63,958 nt of DNA from Bacteroidota bacterium. Lineage in GTDB: Bacteria > Bacteroidota > Bacteroidia > Bacteroidales > F082. This document shows, piece by piece, positions 7,635-16,515 of the stretch. Made by a program: the position numbers and the translations under genes. The stretch is from NCBI GenBank assembly GCA_024279935.1, contig JAJRQZ010000147.1, positions 1 to 63,958 on the forward strand. Direction: 5' to 3'. Within the stretch, counting starts at the first letter, position 1; every line of letters starts with the position of its first letter. The notes beneath the pieces were generated by a model. That model was given only the letters and a program-made list of their open reading frames with translations, was not told the origin of the DNA and made no database searches.

Positions 7635-9719
7635 ATGAAAAAATATAAACTGGGAAACCTTGACTGTGCTTCTTGTGCCGCCAAGATCGAAGACGGGCTG
7701 GGCAAACTGGAAGAAGTAAAATTTGTTTCGGTCAACTTTGCCACAGCATCTATGGTCATCGAAACCGATGATATGGAAAGGGTGAAGAAAAGGATTCATG
7801 ATGTTGAGCCGGATGTGCTGCTGCTAGATCCCGATAATGTGAAGGCAGAAGAAGGCCAAGGTGTTTTGTCCGGGAACAAAAGGACGATAATCCAGGTGTT
7901 CACGGGTCTTGTGTTGTTGATTTCAGGGATAATCTTCAAAGACGTGCTGCACGATACGCCTTATCATCTAGCGGAATACCTTGTTTTTGTAACTGCCTAC
8001 TTTGTTTCCGGATGGGGGGTTTTGTCAATGGCCGTAAAACAGATCATCAGGGGGCAGGTTTTCAACGAGCATTTTTTAATGTCGATAGCCACCTTGGGGG
8101 CATTTGCTATTCACCAGATGCCGGAAGCAGTTGCAGTCATGCTTTTTTATATTGTCGGTGAACTGTTTCAGGATATTGCCCTGCATCGTTCTCGCCGTTC
8201 CATAAGATCCTTGCTCGAAATAAAACCCGATTATGCAAACCTTAAAGTTGACGGTAACATAAAGGAGGTGTCGCCCGACGATGTGAAAATAGGGGATGTT
8301 ATAGTTGTAAGGGCAGGTGAAAAAATCCCCCTGGACGGCATTGTCATCAATGGGGACTCGTTTGTTGAAACATCTGCGCTAACAGGGGAGAGCGTTCCTC
8401 GCAGGATAAACACAAACGACGAGGTGCTTGCAGGCATGATTAACCAATCAGGCCTTATTACCATAAGGGTTTCCAAACTTTTCGGCGAATCCTCCATCTC
8501 AAAAATCCTCGAGATGGTAGAAAACTCATCGGCCAAAAAAGCGGAGACCGAAAAGTTCATCACTACTTTTGCGAAATACTATACGCCTTTTGTGGTCTTT
8601 GGTTCTGCTTTGATAGCCATACTGCCGGTGATCTTGTTTGAAGGGGCAAGCTTTAGCGATTGGTTTTACAGAGCGCTCGTGGTACTTGTTATTTCCTGCC
8701 CCTGTGCTTTGGTCATAAGTATCCCTTTGGGCTATTTTGGTGGTATTGGCGGAGCCTCCCGCAGAGGTATCCTTGTTAAGGGATCCAACTTTCTTGATGC
8801 GCTAACACAAGTTAGGACCGTGGTGTTCGACAAAACCGGGACTTTGACCAAGGGAGAGTTCAGGGTGTCAGGGATAATACCCGAAAATGGCTTTGATGAA
8901 AATACCATATTGGAATATGCGGCCTATGCCGAGTACAATTCAAACCACCCCATTGCCAAGTCGCTGTTGGAAAGTTATGATAGCGAGATTGACAGCTTAA
9001 GGGTTATGGGAGTGGAAGAGATCCCGGGTTATGGCATCAGGGCCGTCATTGATGAAAAAGAGGTATTGGTCGGGAACGACAACCTTCTCCATAAAGAGAA
9101 TATCGGGCATGAGAAATGTGATATTGAAGGAACCGTCGTACATATTGTTGTCGATAAATTATATGCCGGTTATATCGTTATCTCCGATAGCCTTAAAGAC
9201 GATTCCGTAAGTGCAATCGCACAGTTGAGCGAAAAAGGAATCAAGACGGTAATGCTCACGGGCGACAACAATTATTCTGCCGCTGTTTTCGCGAAAAAAC
9301 TTGGCATAACAAAGTATTATGCCGGCTTGTTGCCTGAAGACAAGGTGGAACATATCGAAAAATTGCTTAATGATAAAAGCAAGCTTGCTTTCGTTGGCGA
9401 TGGCATAAACGATGCCCCGGTACTTGCCCGTGCCGATGTTGGAATTGCCATGGGGGCGCTTGGCTCCGATGCTGCCATTGAGACTGCTGACGTTGTTCTA
9501 ATGACCGATTCCCCATCAAAAGTAGCCGAGGCCATTGAAGTGGCAAAACGAACCAGGAAAATCGTTTGGCAGAATATTGTTTTTGCCCTTGGGGTGAAGT
9601 CGGTATTTATTGTTTTAGGAATCTTTGGGGTCGCTACAATGTGGGAAGCCGTATTCGGCGATATGGGCGTGGCGCTGATTGCAATACTGAATGCTAGCAG
9701 GGTGTTGAGGGTGAAATAA
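7635..9719 (+). CDS. Heavy-metal P1B-type ATPase (Zn/Cd/Pb/Co exporter)
   Basis: 694 residues. An N-terminal HMA domain has Cys11 and Cys14 in DCASCAAKI. The core carries the TGES actuator motif (ALTGES), the CPC metal site in SCPCALVIS (Cys355/Cys357), the phosphorylated Asp399 in DKTGTLT, an HP-locus (SNHPIAKSL) and GDGINDAP. The CPC-A-L-V-I-S context and the FGDMGVALIAILNA segment near the C-terminus fit subgroup P1B-2, which exports Zn2+, Cd2+ and Pb2+ from the cytoplasm. It is the last gene of the metal operon and starts 9 bp after the PII-like gene. Cytoplasmic export by this pump and periplasmic export by CzcA-CzcB would work in series. Confidence 0.93.
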   Translation: MKKYKLGNLDCASCAAKIEDGLGKLEEVKFVSVNFATASMVIETDDMERVKKRIHDVEPDVLLLDPDNVKAEEGQGVLSGNKRTIIQVFTGLVLLISGIIFKDVLHDTPYHLAEYLVFVTAYFVSGWGVLSMAVKQIIRGQVFNEHFLMSIATLGAFAIHQMPEAVAVMLFYIVGELFQDIALHRSRRSIRSLLEIKPDYANLKVDGNIKEVSPDDVKIGDVIVVRAGEKIPLDGIVINGDSFVETSALTGESVPRRINTNDEVLAGMINQSGLITIRVSKLFGESSISKILEMVENSSAKKAETEKFITTFAKYYTPFVVFGSALIAILPVILFEGASFSDWFYRALVVLVISCPCALVISIPLGYFGGIGGASRRGILVKGSNFLDALTQVRTVVFDKTGTLTKGEFRVSGIIPENGFDENTILEYAAYAEYNSNHPIAKSLLESYDSEIDSLRVMGVEEIPGYGIRAVIDEKEVLVGNDNLLHKENIGHEKCDIEGTVVHIVVDKLYAGYIVISDSLKDDSVSAIAQLSEKGIKTVMLTGDNNYSAAVFAKKLGITKYYAGLLPEDKVEHIEKLLNDKSKLAFVGDGINDAPVLARADVGIAMGALGSDAAIETADVVLMTDSPSKVAEAIEVAKRTRKIVWQNIVFALGVKSVFIVLGIFGVATMWEAVFGDMGVALIAILNASRVLRVK

Positions 9720-9839
9720 GGAAACCGAAAAATATCCTTGAAACCACAGCTTGGTTTTCAACTTAACAAAGCAAATTTTTGGCACAAAGATCCAAATGGA
9801 TGATAATAAGGAGCCAGGTGGCATATCTACAAGCCCTGA

Positions 9840-10676
9840 TTACTCCAATTCCATTTGGATTTTCTTGTAGATACGGTTGGAGACACCAATACTGAGCTCA
9901 TAAAGACCAATTAGCGGTACGACGACCAAGATTTGGCTGAACATGTCGGGCGGGGTGATTATGGCTGCCAGTATCAGCATTATAACATACATATACTTCC
10001 TGTTCTTTTTCATGAAATCGGGGGTCAGAACTCCAATCTTCGTCAAGAAATACACCAAAATAGGAAGTTCGAAAACAACGCCTACGGCAAAGGTTACCGA
10101 AACTACAGTGCTGATGTACGAGCTGAGCGAGATCTGGTTCACCACGTCGGCACTAACCTGATATGTCCCCAGAAAGTTGACGGTTAGCGGTACGATAAGG
10201 TAATAGCTGAACAATATCCCCAACAAGAATAAAAGCGTGCTGATAAAAATACCGCCTTGTGAGTATTTGCGCTCGTTTTCGTGCATGGCCGGCCTGACGA
10301 ACAACCATATCTCCCATAAAATATACGGGAAGGAAAAGATGAAACCTGCAACAATTGAAATATACATGTGGGTCAAAAACTGCCCCGACATCTTGATGTT
10401 TATTATCTGCAGCTTCATGTCGTGTATGCATAATGCGTTGACCGAAAGTATCTCGCCTAGCTTGCAAAGCCAACGGTTTGTAACAAAATCGGAGGAGGAA
10501 GGCCCCAAGATGATATAGTCGAACACTATCTCCCTGTTCAGGAAGGCAATAATTGCCAGTATGATAACTGCTACTATCGACCGCAAAATATGTTTGCGCA
10601 GTTCGTCGAGGTGATCCCAGAAGGTCATCACCTTTTCTTTGACTTCCTCGTTTTTTTTCGATTTTATCTCTTCCAT
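9840..10676 (-). CDS. tatC: Sec-independent protein translocase subunit TatC
   Basis: 278 residues, six predicted membrane spans. The diagnostic N-terminal segment FWDHLDELRKHILRSI binds the twin-arginine signal, followed by the periplasmic loop and the FSFPYILWEIWLFVRPAM segment. TatC is the receptor for folded Tat substrates. The first periplasmic loop is longer than in E. coli, as usual in Bacteroidota. No tatA is adjacent. A TAnnTTTG box (10691-10698) lies 14 bp upstream of the ATG, so it has its own promoter and is separated from the sulfur operon by a terminator. Confidence 0.95.
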   Translation of the reverse strand: MEEIKSKKNEEVKEKVMTFWDHLDELRKHILRSIVAVIILAIIAFLNREIVFDYIILGPSSSDFVTNRWLCKLGEILSVNALCIHDMKLQIINIKMSGQFLTHMYISIVAGFIFSFPYILWEIWLFVRPAMHENERKYSQGGIFISTLLFLLGILFSYYLIVPLTVNFLGTYQVSADVVNQISLSSYISTVVSVTFAVGVVFELPILVYFLTKIGVLTPDFMKKNRKYMYVIMLILAAIITPPDMFSQILVVVPLIGLYELSIGVSNRIYKKIQMELE

Positions 10677-10690
10677 ATCTTTATGTGGTG

Positions 10691-10698
10691 CAAAAGTA
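10691..10698 (-). promoter_or_regulatory. TAnnTTTG -7 promoter box of tatC
   Basis: TACTTTTG on the minus strand, 14 bp before the tatC start. It matches the Bacteroidota primary-sigma -7 consensus TAnnTTTG. No convincing -33 TTTG was found. Confidence 0.6.
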
Positions 10699-10731
10699 GG
10701 AAAAAGGGCGAATTAATCTAGTTTGCGCCTT

Positions 10732-10762
10732 TATAAAAAATAAAGCAGCCGTGCGGCTGCTT
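10732..10762 (-). terminator. Rho-independent terminator of the sulfur operon
   Basis: On the minus strand an 8-bp stem (AAGCAGCC / GGCTGCTT) with a 4-nt loop is followed by a T-rich run. It lies ~30 bp after the stop of the DsrE-like gene and before tatC. Confidence 0.85.
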
Positions 10763-10792
10763 CAAGAAATATTTTGGAAGGAGGCCGACGTA

Positions 10793-11296
10793 TCAGGTGA
10801 ACACTATCTGTGTTCCTGCGCCGTCGCACATCTCATAAAGCTCGCCTACGGTAATTACCGCTTCAACCTCGTCGGAAAGGTCTTCCTTCGACAGTTTGAA
10901 CATGTCCATGGCAAGCTTGCAAGCATAGATCTGGCCGCCGCCGGCAGTGATAAGTTCCAGGAACTCGTCAACCGGCGGTATGTCAAGCTCTTCCATTTGC
11001 TTGCGCATCATCGCCGAGACCCCTGCTTCTATGCCTGGCAGCCCGCCAAGCAAGGTTGGGAAGGGAAGTCCGCCGGGCATGCGCATGCCGGGGTTTCCGG
11101 TTGTTGCCGTATGAAGCTTGTTCATGGTTTTTTTGGTGATGGCGTCAAGGCCGAAGAAGGTAAAGAATATCTTTGTTTCTATACCTTCCATGACTGCGCC
11201 GTTTGCCATAACGAGGGCAGCATAAACATCTTCGAGGTTGGCCTTCGAACAGATAAGCAATATCTTTTTCAAAGGTACTTTTTCTTCTTTTTCCAT
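10793..11296 (-). CDS. DsrE/DsrF/DrsH-like sulfur-transfer protein (DsrE2-type)
   Basis: 167 residues with the DsrE-like alpha/beta fold: a first beta strand KKILLICSKA, a GMxxP-type Pro/Gly-rich loop around residues 69-88 (MRMPGGLPFP), and the conserved Cys126 in GGQIYACKLAMDMF, the position that carries persulfide in DsrE-type proteins. Cys16 and Cys157 are additional. Known of the family: these proteins bind and pass sulfane sulfur, often with DsrC, TusA or rhodanese partners. It is the last gene of the SQR-DUF1641-DsrC-DsrE operon, 18 bp after the DsrC-like gene. The exact donor and acceptor are inference. A predicted cytoplasmic protein with no signal peptide. Confidence 0.87.
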   Translation of the reverse strand: MEKEEKVPLKKILLICSKANLEDVYAALVMANGAVMEGIETKIFFTFFGLDAITKKTMNKLHTATTGNPGMRMPGGLPFPTLLGGLPGIEAGVSAMMRKQMEELDIPPVDEFLELITAGGGQIYACKLAMDMFKLSKEDLSDEVEAVITVGELYEMCDGAGTQIVFT

Positions 11297-11314
11297 TTTA
11301 ATTATATTTTGGTT

Positions 11315-11623
11315 TTATATACAAGACGTAGGTTTTGGAACACCTGAGATCTTGGTTGCCTTCTTCAGTGGCGCACCCGGGAACAGCCCGTAAAACTCTT
11401 TGGCGTTCACAACACCTGATTTCCCTATTCCCCTAATGGTCAGCGTTTCGCCATTGGCTACTTTGTTTCTTACAAACTCTATAAGTTCATAATGTTTGTC
11501 GGTAAGCTCGACCCCTTCCTCGGCGGCAATCGCCGCGGCAATCTCTTTTGTCCATTGTGAAGAATCGGTCAAATAACCTTCTTCGTTTACGCTTACGTTT
11601 ACTCCTGCAATTAATTTATCCAT
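11315..11623 (-). CDS. TusE/DsrC family sulfur relay protein with a single C-terminal Cys
   Basis: 102 residues, full family length. The flexible C-terminal arm ends ...ISGVPKPTSCI, with the penultimate Cys (CysA) conserved. The second Cys used by true DsrC, ten residues earlier in the KQACKIAG context, is Thr here (KKATKIS). That makes this a single-Cys TusE-like relay protein rather than the trisulfide-forming substrate of dissimilatory sulfite reductase. It probably accepts persulfide sulfur from the DsrE-like partner encoded next to it. It lies in the sulfur operon between DUF1641 and DsrE, and no dsrAB genes are in the window. Confidence 0.9.
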   Translation of the reverse strand: MDKLIAGVNVSVNEEGYLTDSSQWTKEIAAAIAAEEGVELTDKHYELIEFVRNKVANGETLTIRGIGKSGVVNAKEFYGLFPGAPLKKATKISGVPKPTSCI

Positions 11624-11682
11624 CTTTTTATTTTTTTAATATTTATTACTGTTTTTCCCCTTCAGGGGGATTTGTTAAGTCA

Positions 11683-12372
11683 TTATAAATTTTTTCCGGC
11701 CCTTAAAGTAGTTTCTTTGGAGATATTTTTAAGGAAAGTTATCATGAAGCCGATGCCTCGTTTCATTTCTTTCGAGTTCATCGCCAGCATGGCCTTGAAC
11801 AAGGAATATTCAGGAACGTTTTTGACATCGATGCTCTTATAAACTATCAATCCGCTGTTGACGGCCTTGAGCATCTCGGGCTGGGTCAGGCTTTTAACGG
11901 TCTCAAGTATTGTAACAGCACTGTCGGCCAATTCCTTGACGTCCTCAACGGAGAAGTGGTTCATGATGTTTTCTATGATCCTTATTCCTTCCTGGAAGAA
12001 ATCGATATAGCCTTTCTGCTCCAATTGGTTGAATGTCTTTATCGAATCCAGGCCAAACTGATGCATTATAGGCGTGACGTCTTTAATGAAATCACTGGCG
12101 CTCTCCAGCATCTCGAAAGCTTCGTTTATGGTGTCGATATTTCGTATAAATTTAAATATCAGCATCTTAAGTGCCTCGCCGTCAACTTCTATTCCTGCAT
12201 TGTCCAGTTCGGTAACCGTCGATTTGAACATGTCGGTACCAATTATCGAGATATCGGAAGTGAGATCCTCCAGCGACTGACGGGTTTCTTTCTGGGCCAA
12301 AACCTCCTCAAGGACGATATCGAGCTTGCGGTTTATGTCGTTTATTTGATCCTGTATGTTTTTATTATCCAT
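11683..12372 (-). CDS. DUF1641 domain protein
   Basis: 229 residues, mostly alpha-helical, with an N-terminal heptad-like segment (residues ~1-35) and the DUF1641 core around residues 120-210 (ELADSAVTILETVKSLTQPEMLKAV; MLAMNSKEMKRGIGFMITFLKNI). DUF1641 proteins are recurrent neighbours of sulfide:quinone oxidoreductases and of formate dehydrogenase-like genes; the function is not established. Here it sits 37 bp after the SQR-like gene in the same operon, which suggests an accessory or scaffold role in sulfide oxidation. No Cys residue is present, so it is unlikely to carry sulfur itself. Confidence 0.85.
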   Translation of the reverse strand: MDNKNIQDQINDINRKLDIVLEEVLAQKETRQSLEDLTSDISIIGTDMFKSTVTELDNAGIEVDGEALKMLIFKFIRNIDTINEAFEMLESASDFIKDVTPIMHQFGLDSIKTFNQLEQKGYIDFFQEGIRIIENIMNHFSVEDVKELADSAVTILETVKSLTQPEMLKAVNSGLIVYKSIDVKNVPEYSLFKAMLAMNSKEMKRGIGFMITFLKNISKETTLRAGKNL

Positions 12373-12409
12373 TTTTTTAGTTTTTAATGATTAAAATATA
12401 CATACGGGC

Positions 12410-13639
12410 CTATAATTTCTTTCCTGCCATCTGCATTTCCGAGTCGATGGGCATTTCTTTGCCTTTAAGGAGGATGTGCCAATATATCCAGCGGAACATC
12501 AATTTGCCATAATGGTTTGTCCTGGTAACCTTCAATAAGCCGAAAGGTCCTAGGCCCGGAAAAGGAAACGAGCCCGGAAGCGGCTCGGTATCATAATTGA
12601 AGTCGATGAGAGTGCCTTTGCCGTAACCTGTTTCTATATAGCAGTTGGCATGGCCGTCGAATTTGGCCGTCAGCGGCCTTCCTTCTATTGCGCACATCAG
12701 GTTCTCCTCAAGTATCTCGGCAGCGAAGTGTGCTACCGAACCTGCTTTTGAGGTAGGTATGTTGGCAGCATCTCCCAAAACAAAAATGTTCTCGTGGTCT
12801 TTTTGCCGTAGAGTGAACTTATCTGTTAAAACGAAGTTCATGTCATCTCCGAGGCCGCTTCTTTCTATCATGTCGTCGCCCATATTTGTCGGTATGCTCA
12901 CCAGGCAATCGAATGGGATTTCCTTTCCGCCGTAATCAATAATTTTCTTCCCCTCGTTATCAACTTCCATTATATTGAAGTCGGGGATTATATTTATGTT
13001 CTTCTGTTCCAGGAGCTCGCCAAGCATTTTAGTCGCCCTTGGTTTTGTGAACGCTCCGGGAAGCGGTGTTACATAAGTTATGTTTACTTTGTCGCGCATG
13101 CCTCTTTCAGTAAAGAAGGCATCGGCAAAAAACGCGAACTCAAGCGGCGCGACAGGGCATTTATACGGAAGTTCGGCAATGTTGATGACAAGCTCGCCGC
13201 CCTGCCATGTCTTAAAATGCCTTGCCAATGCCACGGCTCCTTCTATGGTATAAAAGTCGAAGATGTCCTTATACCATAAATTGCCTTTTAAGCCGTCAAC
13301 CTCTTCGGGCGCTGTGCGGGTACCTGTCGCGATAATCATATAATCGTACTGAAGCACAACGCCTTCGTCAAGCAATACCTGGTTCTTGTCGGCAACTATT
13401 TTGTCTATTTTCGAATATATCACGTTTACCCCCACGGGGAAGAAATCGCTTTTCGGCTTTATGACATCATTCTTGGTGTACATCCCGAAAGGGATAAAAA
13501 GGAATCCCGGCTGATAGTAATGAGTTTTATACTGGTCAACGATAGTGATGTCCCATTCGTCCCTTGCAAGTAGTTTACGCATCTTGTTGGCCATCATCGT
13601 TCCGGCAGTCCCTGCACCTAATATTAATAATTTCTTCAT
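12410..13639 (-). CDS. sqr: Sulfide:quinone oxidoreductase-like FAD/NAD(P)-dependent oxidoreductase
   Basis: 409 residues. An N-terminal Rossmann FAD motif (LILGAGTAGTMMANKM) and a second FAD segment (VLGDAANIPTSKAG, ~residues 287-300) frame the fold. Cys161 lies in the PYKCPVAPLEF motif typical of SQR, where the homologous Cys forms the flavin-linked catalytic site; Cys333 (GHANCYIETG) is a candidate partner in the C-terminal half. The reaction of the family is oxidation of sulfide to sulfane sulfur with electrons to quinone at the inner membrane face; the amphipathic C-terminal helices would bind the membrane. It is first in an operon with DUF1641, DsrC-like and DsrE-like genes, and divergent from a Crp/Fnr gene. 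Related flavoproteins with other donors cannot be excluded. Confidence 0.85.
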   Translation of the reverse strand: MKKLLILGAGTAGTMMANKMRKLLARDEWDITIVDQYKTHYYQPGFLFIPFGMYTKNDVIKPKSDFFPVGVNVIYSKIDKIVADKNQVLLDEGVVLQYDYMIIATGTRTAPEEVDGLKGNLWYKDIFDFYTIEGAVALARHFKTWQGGELVINIAELPYKCPVAPLEFAFFADAFFTERGMRDKVNITYVTPLPGAFTKPRATKMLGELLEQKNINIIPDFNIMEVDNEGKKIIDYGGKEIPFDCLVSIPTNMGDDMIERSGLGDDMNFVLTDKFTLRQKDHENIFVLGDAANIPTSKAGSVAHFAAEILEENLMCAIEGRPLTAKFDGHANCYIETGYGKGTLIDFNYDTEPLPGSFPFPGLGPFGLLKVTRTNHYGKLMFRWIYWHILLKGKEMPIDSEMQMAGKKL

Positions 13640-13682
13640 GTTTTATGATTTATTTTACTAAATTTGATTTTTATTTACGACA

Positions 13683-13690
13683 CAAAGATA
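13683..13690 (-). promoter_or_regulatory. TAnnTTTG -7 box upstream of the SQR operon
   Basis: TATCTTTG on the minus strand, about 43 bp upstream of the SQR ATG. It fits the Bacteroidota -7 consensus. No clear -33 element is visible, which would suit an activator-dependent promoter. Confidence 0.5.
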
Positions 13691-13723
13691 TATTTAGATA
13701 ACTATATATGTAGTTTGAATGCG

Positions 13724-13739
13724 TATGACATATTTCATA
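13724..13739. promoter_or_regulatory. 16-bp palindrome, candidate Crp/Fnr operator
   Basis: TATGAcATATtTCATA is palindromic except at two symmetric positions. It lies between the divergent SQR and Crp/Fnr genes, 26 bp before the regulator ATG and ~45 bp upstream of the SQR -7 box. The position suits autoregulation together with activation of the sulfur operon. Assignment to the neighbouring regulator is inference. Confidence 0.5.
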
Positions 13740-13765
13740 AAATCAATGTAAACCATTAATTTAGA

Positions 13766-14461
13766 ATGAAACTTAGTAAAAATATAATCAACTGTAAATC
13801 ATGCGTTTATCGTAATTTGCTTTACGAAATGCTGTCTAGTGCGGAATACGAGAAAGTTAATGCGTCGAGAACGGAGATAATTTTCGGTCGGGGAGAGCTC
13901 ATAATCAATGAAGGGGATGAAATAAACGACTTTTTGTATTTGCGGAAAGGGCTTGTTAAAATGTTTAAAACGAACTCGCATGGCAAGGATCATATCTTAT
14001 CCATTAACAAGCCGGGCGACTTTATAAACCTGTTGAGCATTTTCTCGAAGGACGAGCAGCAATACTCGGTAACGGCACTGGAGGAAACGCATGTGTGCAG
14101 CGTAAAACTGAGTACCATTATCGAGTTGTTGAAAGGAAACAGCGAGTTTGCCCTCAGGGTAATGAACCGCATGAGCTATATCGCTGATGAGATTATTCAA
14201 AAGCGTTTTGAGATAAGCCAAAGGCAGGTCAAGGGGCGCGTTGCCTATATGCTAAGGTTTTTGTCGGAGCAGATTTATCACCGCGGCGACTTTCGCATGC
14301 CTATTACCCGGCGCGAGCTTGGGGAATTGATTTCGATGACAACGGAAAACACCATTCGCACCATGTCGGAATTCAGGAAGGACGGAATAATCGACATGGA
14401 CGGCAAAAACATTCAAATAATTGATTTCGGCAGGTTGAGGAAGGTTTGCGAAATGGGATAA
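13766..14461 (+). CDS. Crp/Fnr family transcriptional regulator
   Basis: 231 residues. An N-terminal cyclic-nucleotide-binding-type beta barrel spans ~30-135, a long dimerisation helix follows, and a Crp-type winged helix-turn-helix occupies ~160-225 (RRELGELISMTTENTIRTMSEF). Three Cys are present: Cys10 and Cys13 in NCKSC at the extreme N-terminus, and Cys111. The pattern recalls FNR but one of the four cluster Cys is missing, so a redox switch or a labile Fe-S site is only possible. It is divergent from the SQR operon with a palindrome between them, which points to control by sulfide, redox or oxygen state. Confidence 0.9.
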   Translation: MKLSKNIINCKSCVYRNLLYEMLSSAEYEKVNASRTEIIFGRGELIINEGDEINDFLYLRKGLVKMFKTNSHGKDHILSINKPGDFINLLSIFSKDEQQYSVTALEETHVCSVKLSTIIELLKGNSEFALRVMNRMSYIADEIIQKRFEISQRQVKGRVAYMLRFLSEQIYHRGDFRMPITRRELGELISMTTENTIRTMSEFRKDGIIDMDGKNIQIIDFGRLRKVCEMG

Positions 14462-14479
14462 AGCAGCGGCCTTCAGTAT

Positions 14480-16444
14480 TTATTCCCTGCTTTGGGGAAT
14501 CATGAGGATAACCCTCGTGCCCCTAACCTCATTTGACCCATCTACTATTTCACTTATCGTGAACGAGGCCTCTTCGCCAACGGATTTTTTCATAATTGCC
14601 AGGCGCTCACTAGTAAGCTCCATCCCCAGTGGTTTATGCTTGAATGCCTTGAGGGAGTTTAATCGTGTCGATTTCTCAATTCCAATGCCATTGTCGCTTA
14701 TTTCTATGAAAAGAAGTGAACTGCTTTCCCATCTTATATCTATTTTGATAAAACCGCCCTTCTTTTTTTGTTTTAGCCCGTGCTTTAGTGAGTTCTCAAC
14801 AAATGGTTGTATTATCAATGGGGGAACATTTACAGTCTCGGTATTTATGTCCTTGTCAACATCAATAGAATAGTCAAAACTATTTTCCCTTCTTTCCCTC
14901 TCCAGATCAAGATAAATCTTAAGTGTTTCAAGCTCAGTGTCGAGCTTGATGAGGTTTTCCCGGCTGTTTTCAAGCATGTAGCGCAGCAATTGCCCGAATT
15001 TCGACAGAAATGACATGGCTTTTAAACTGTTGTTCGAAGAAATATAACCTTGCACCGAATTTAAGGAGTTGAAAATAAAATGCGGGTTCATTTGAGCTCT
15101 GAGAAGTTTTTGCTCTATTTGAGTATTATGCTTCTCAAGCAAATGTTGTTTTTGTTTTTGCTTGTTGCGGAAGTGGACAATTACCAAAACAACAACGAAA
15201 AGGATGATTAAGAACACCACTAAGTACATTAGCTTTATTGCTTTTTGCTTATTTAATTTGGCGATGTTTTGTTGTTTGTCTTTTTGTAATATGGCGATTT
15301 GTTTTTCTTTCTTCTCTATCTCGTAATTGCTTTGCATTTCCGCAAACTTGAAAATCATCTCTTTATTTAGGATAGAATCGTGTATATTGAGGTAATAGTT
15401 TTGATATCTGTAGGCGTTTCCAAAATCCTTTTTTTTATAAAAATAACGTGATCGCAGCAAATAAGCTTTGCTCAGCAACTCATTATTGTTGATTTTTTTT
15501 GCCAGTTTTATTGCCATGCCGCTAATGCGGTATATGCTGTCTGACCGATTGAGCGCCAGATAAATCTCCGCAAGGTTGTTATACATCAATATTTTGGTGC
15601 GCTTGCTGAAAAGGACGCTGCTTACTGCCACGTTCTTATAATATTCGAGCGCCTCGGCGTATTTTCTTTGCTTTATCTGTAATTCCCATATATTAAAAAT
15701 AGTTTCTGCGATCAAACTTTTATCGTCAATCCCTTGTTTTAGCCTCAACGACTTGTTATAATATGACATTGCTTTGTCAAACTCACCTTTAGTGCCATAA
15801 ATAAGCCCGATGTTGTTTAGCGAGTTGGCAACTCCCAGGCTGTCGTTTAGCTTGGTTTTTAGCTCAAGGCTGTATTTATAATACTCCAGCGCTTTGTCGG
15901 TATTGTTTAAGCGTTGATAAAACACCCCAATGTTGTTAGTGATGAACGAGAGGCGTTGGGCATTCATCATCGTATCTTCTTTTTTTTCATATCTGGTCTC
16001 GATAATTTTCAGTGAGTTTATCAGGTGCTCGAGCGCTTTGTCATAATAGTCTTTGTGTGAATATGTACTGCCGATCCCAAATTCCGACCTGGCGATAAGA
16101 ACGCTGTCGCCAATTTCTTTGGCTTTTTCAAGGGCCATATTGTAATACTGTAGGGATAAGGCCAGTGAATCTTGCTGAAAATAAGAATATGCGATATTCT
16201 GATAAGCATTATATTGTTCGTTTTCCTGATCGAATTTGTTGGCTAGGTGTAATGCTGCCATTCCGTAGGACAGGCTTTTTGCGTAATTGCTTTGTGAGTT
16301 TGCTGATGCTAACTCGTTCAAGACAATCGCTTTGTTTTCTTCATCACTGTATTTTAGCTCAAGCAATAAGCTATTGGTATCCTGGGGCCTTGCCAGGAAT
16401 TGGGCCAGCATTAAAAATATAAAAAAACAGCTTCCTTTTTTCAT
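14480..16444 (-). CDS. TPR-containing LytS-type sensor histidine kinase
   Basis: 654 residues. A signal peptide is followed by tandem tetratricopeptide repeats from ~residue 40 to 350 (for example SLNNIGLIYGTKGEFDKAMSYYNKSL), a coiled coil, one transmembrane helix at ~400-425, and a His_kinase/HATPase module. The phospho-acceptor is His455 in AQMNPHFIFNSLNSVQGYI; the ATPase carries ISDNGIGI. Such kinases act with LytTR response regulators, and the gene 71 bp upstream encodes one on the same strand. The TPR domain is periplasmic and likely senses a protein or peptide partner. The target is unknown. Confidence 0.93.
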   Translation of the reverse strand: MKKGSCFFIFLMLAQFLARPQDTNSLLLELKYSDEENKAIVLNELASANSQSNYAKSLSYGMAALHLANKFDQENEQYNAYQNIAYSYFQQDSLALSLQYYNMALEKAKEIGDSVLIARSEFGIGSTYSHKDYYDKALEHLINSLKIIETRYEKKEDTMMNAQRLSFITNNIGVFYQRLNNTDKALEYYKYSLELKTKLNDSLGVANSLNNIGLIYGTKGEFDKAMSYYNKSLRLKQGIDDKSLIAETIFNIWELQIKQRKYAEALEYYKNVAVSSVLFSKRTKILMYNNLAEIYLALNRSDSIYRISGMAIKLAKKINNNELLSKAYLLRSRYFYKKKDFGNAYRYQNYYLNIHDSILNKEMIFKFAEMQSNYEIEKKEKQIAILQKDKQQNIAKLNKQKAIKLMYLVVFLIILFVVVLVIVHFRNKQKQKQHLLEKHNTQIEQKLLRAQMNPHFIFNSLNSVQGYISSNNSLKAMSFLSKFGQLLRYMLENSRENLIKLDTELETLKIYLDLERERRENSFDYSIDVDKDINTETVNVPPLIIQPFVENSLKHGLKQKKKGGFIKIDIRWESSSLLFIEISDNGIGIEKSTRLNSLKAFKHKPLGMELTSERLAIMKKSVGEEASFTISEIVDGSNEVRGTRVILMIPQSRE

Positions 16445-16515
16445 CTTTGTTCAAACAAGTACTGATAATAAAACAACATAAATAATTTATCGTCAAAATG
16501 CGATGAGTTAATTTT

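Noticed and set aside
10751-11347. A 198-codon open frame on the plus strand over the sulfur operon
   Set aside because: It is antisense to the DsrE-like gene and terminator, which have clear family motifs on the other strand.
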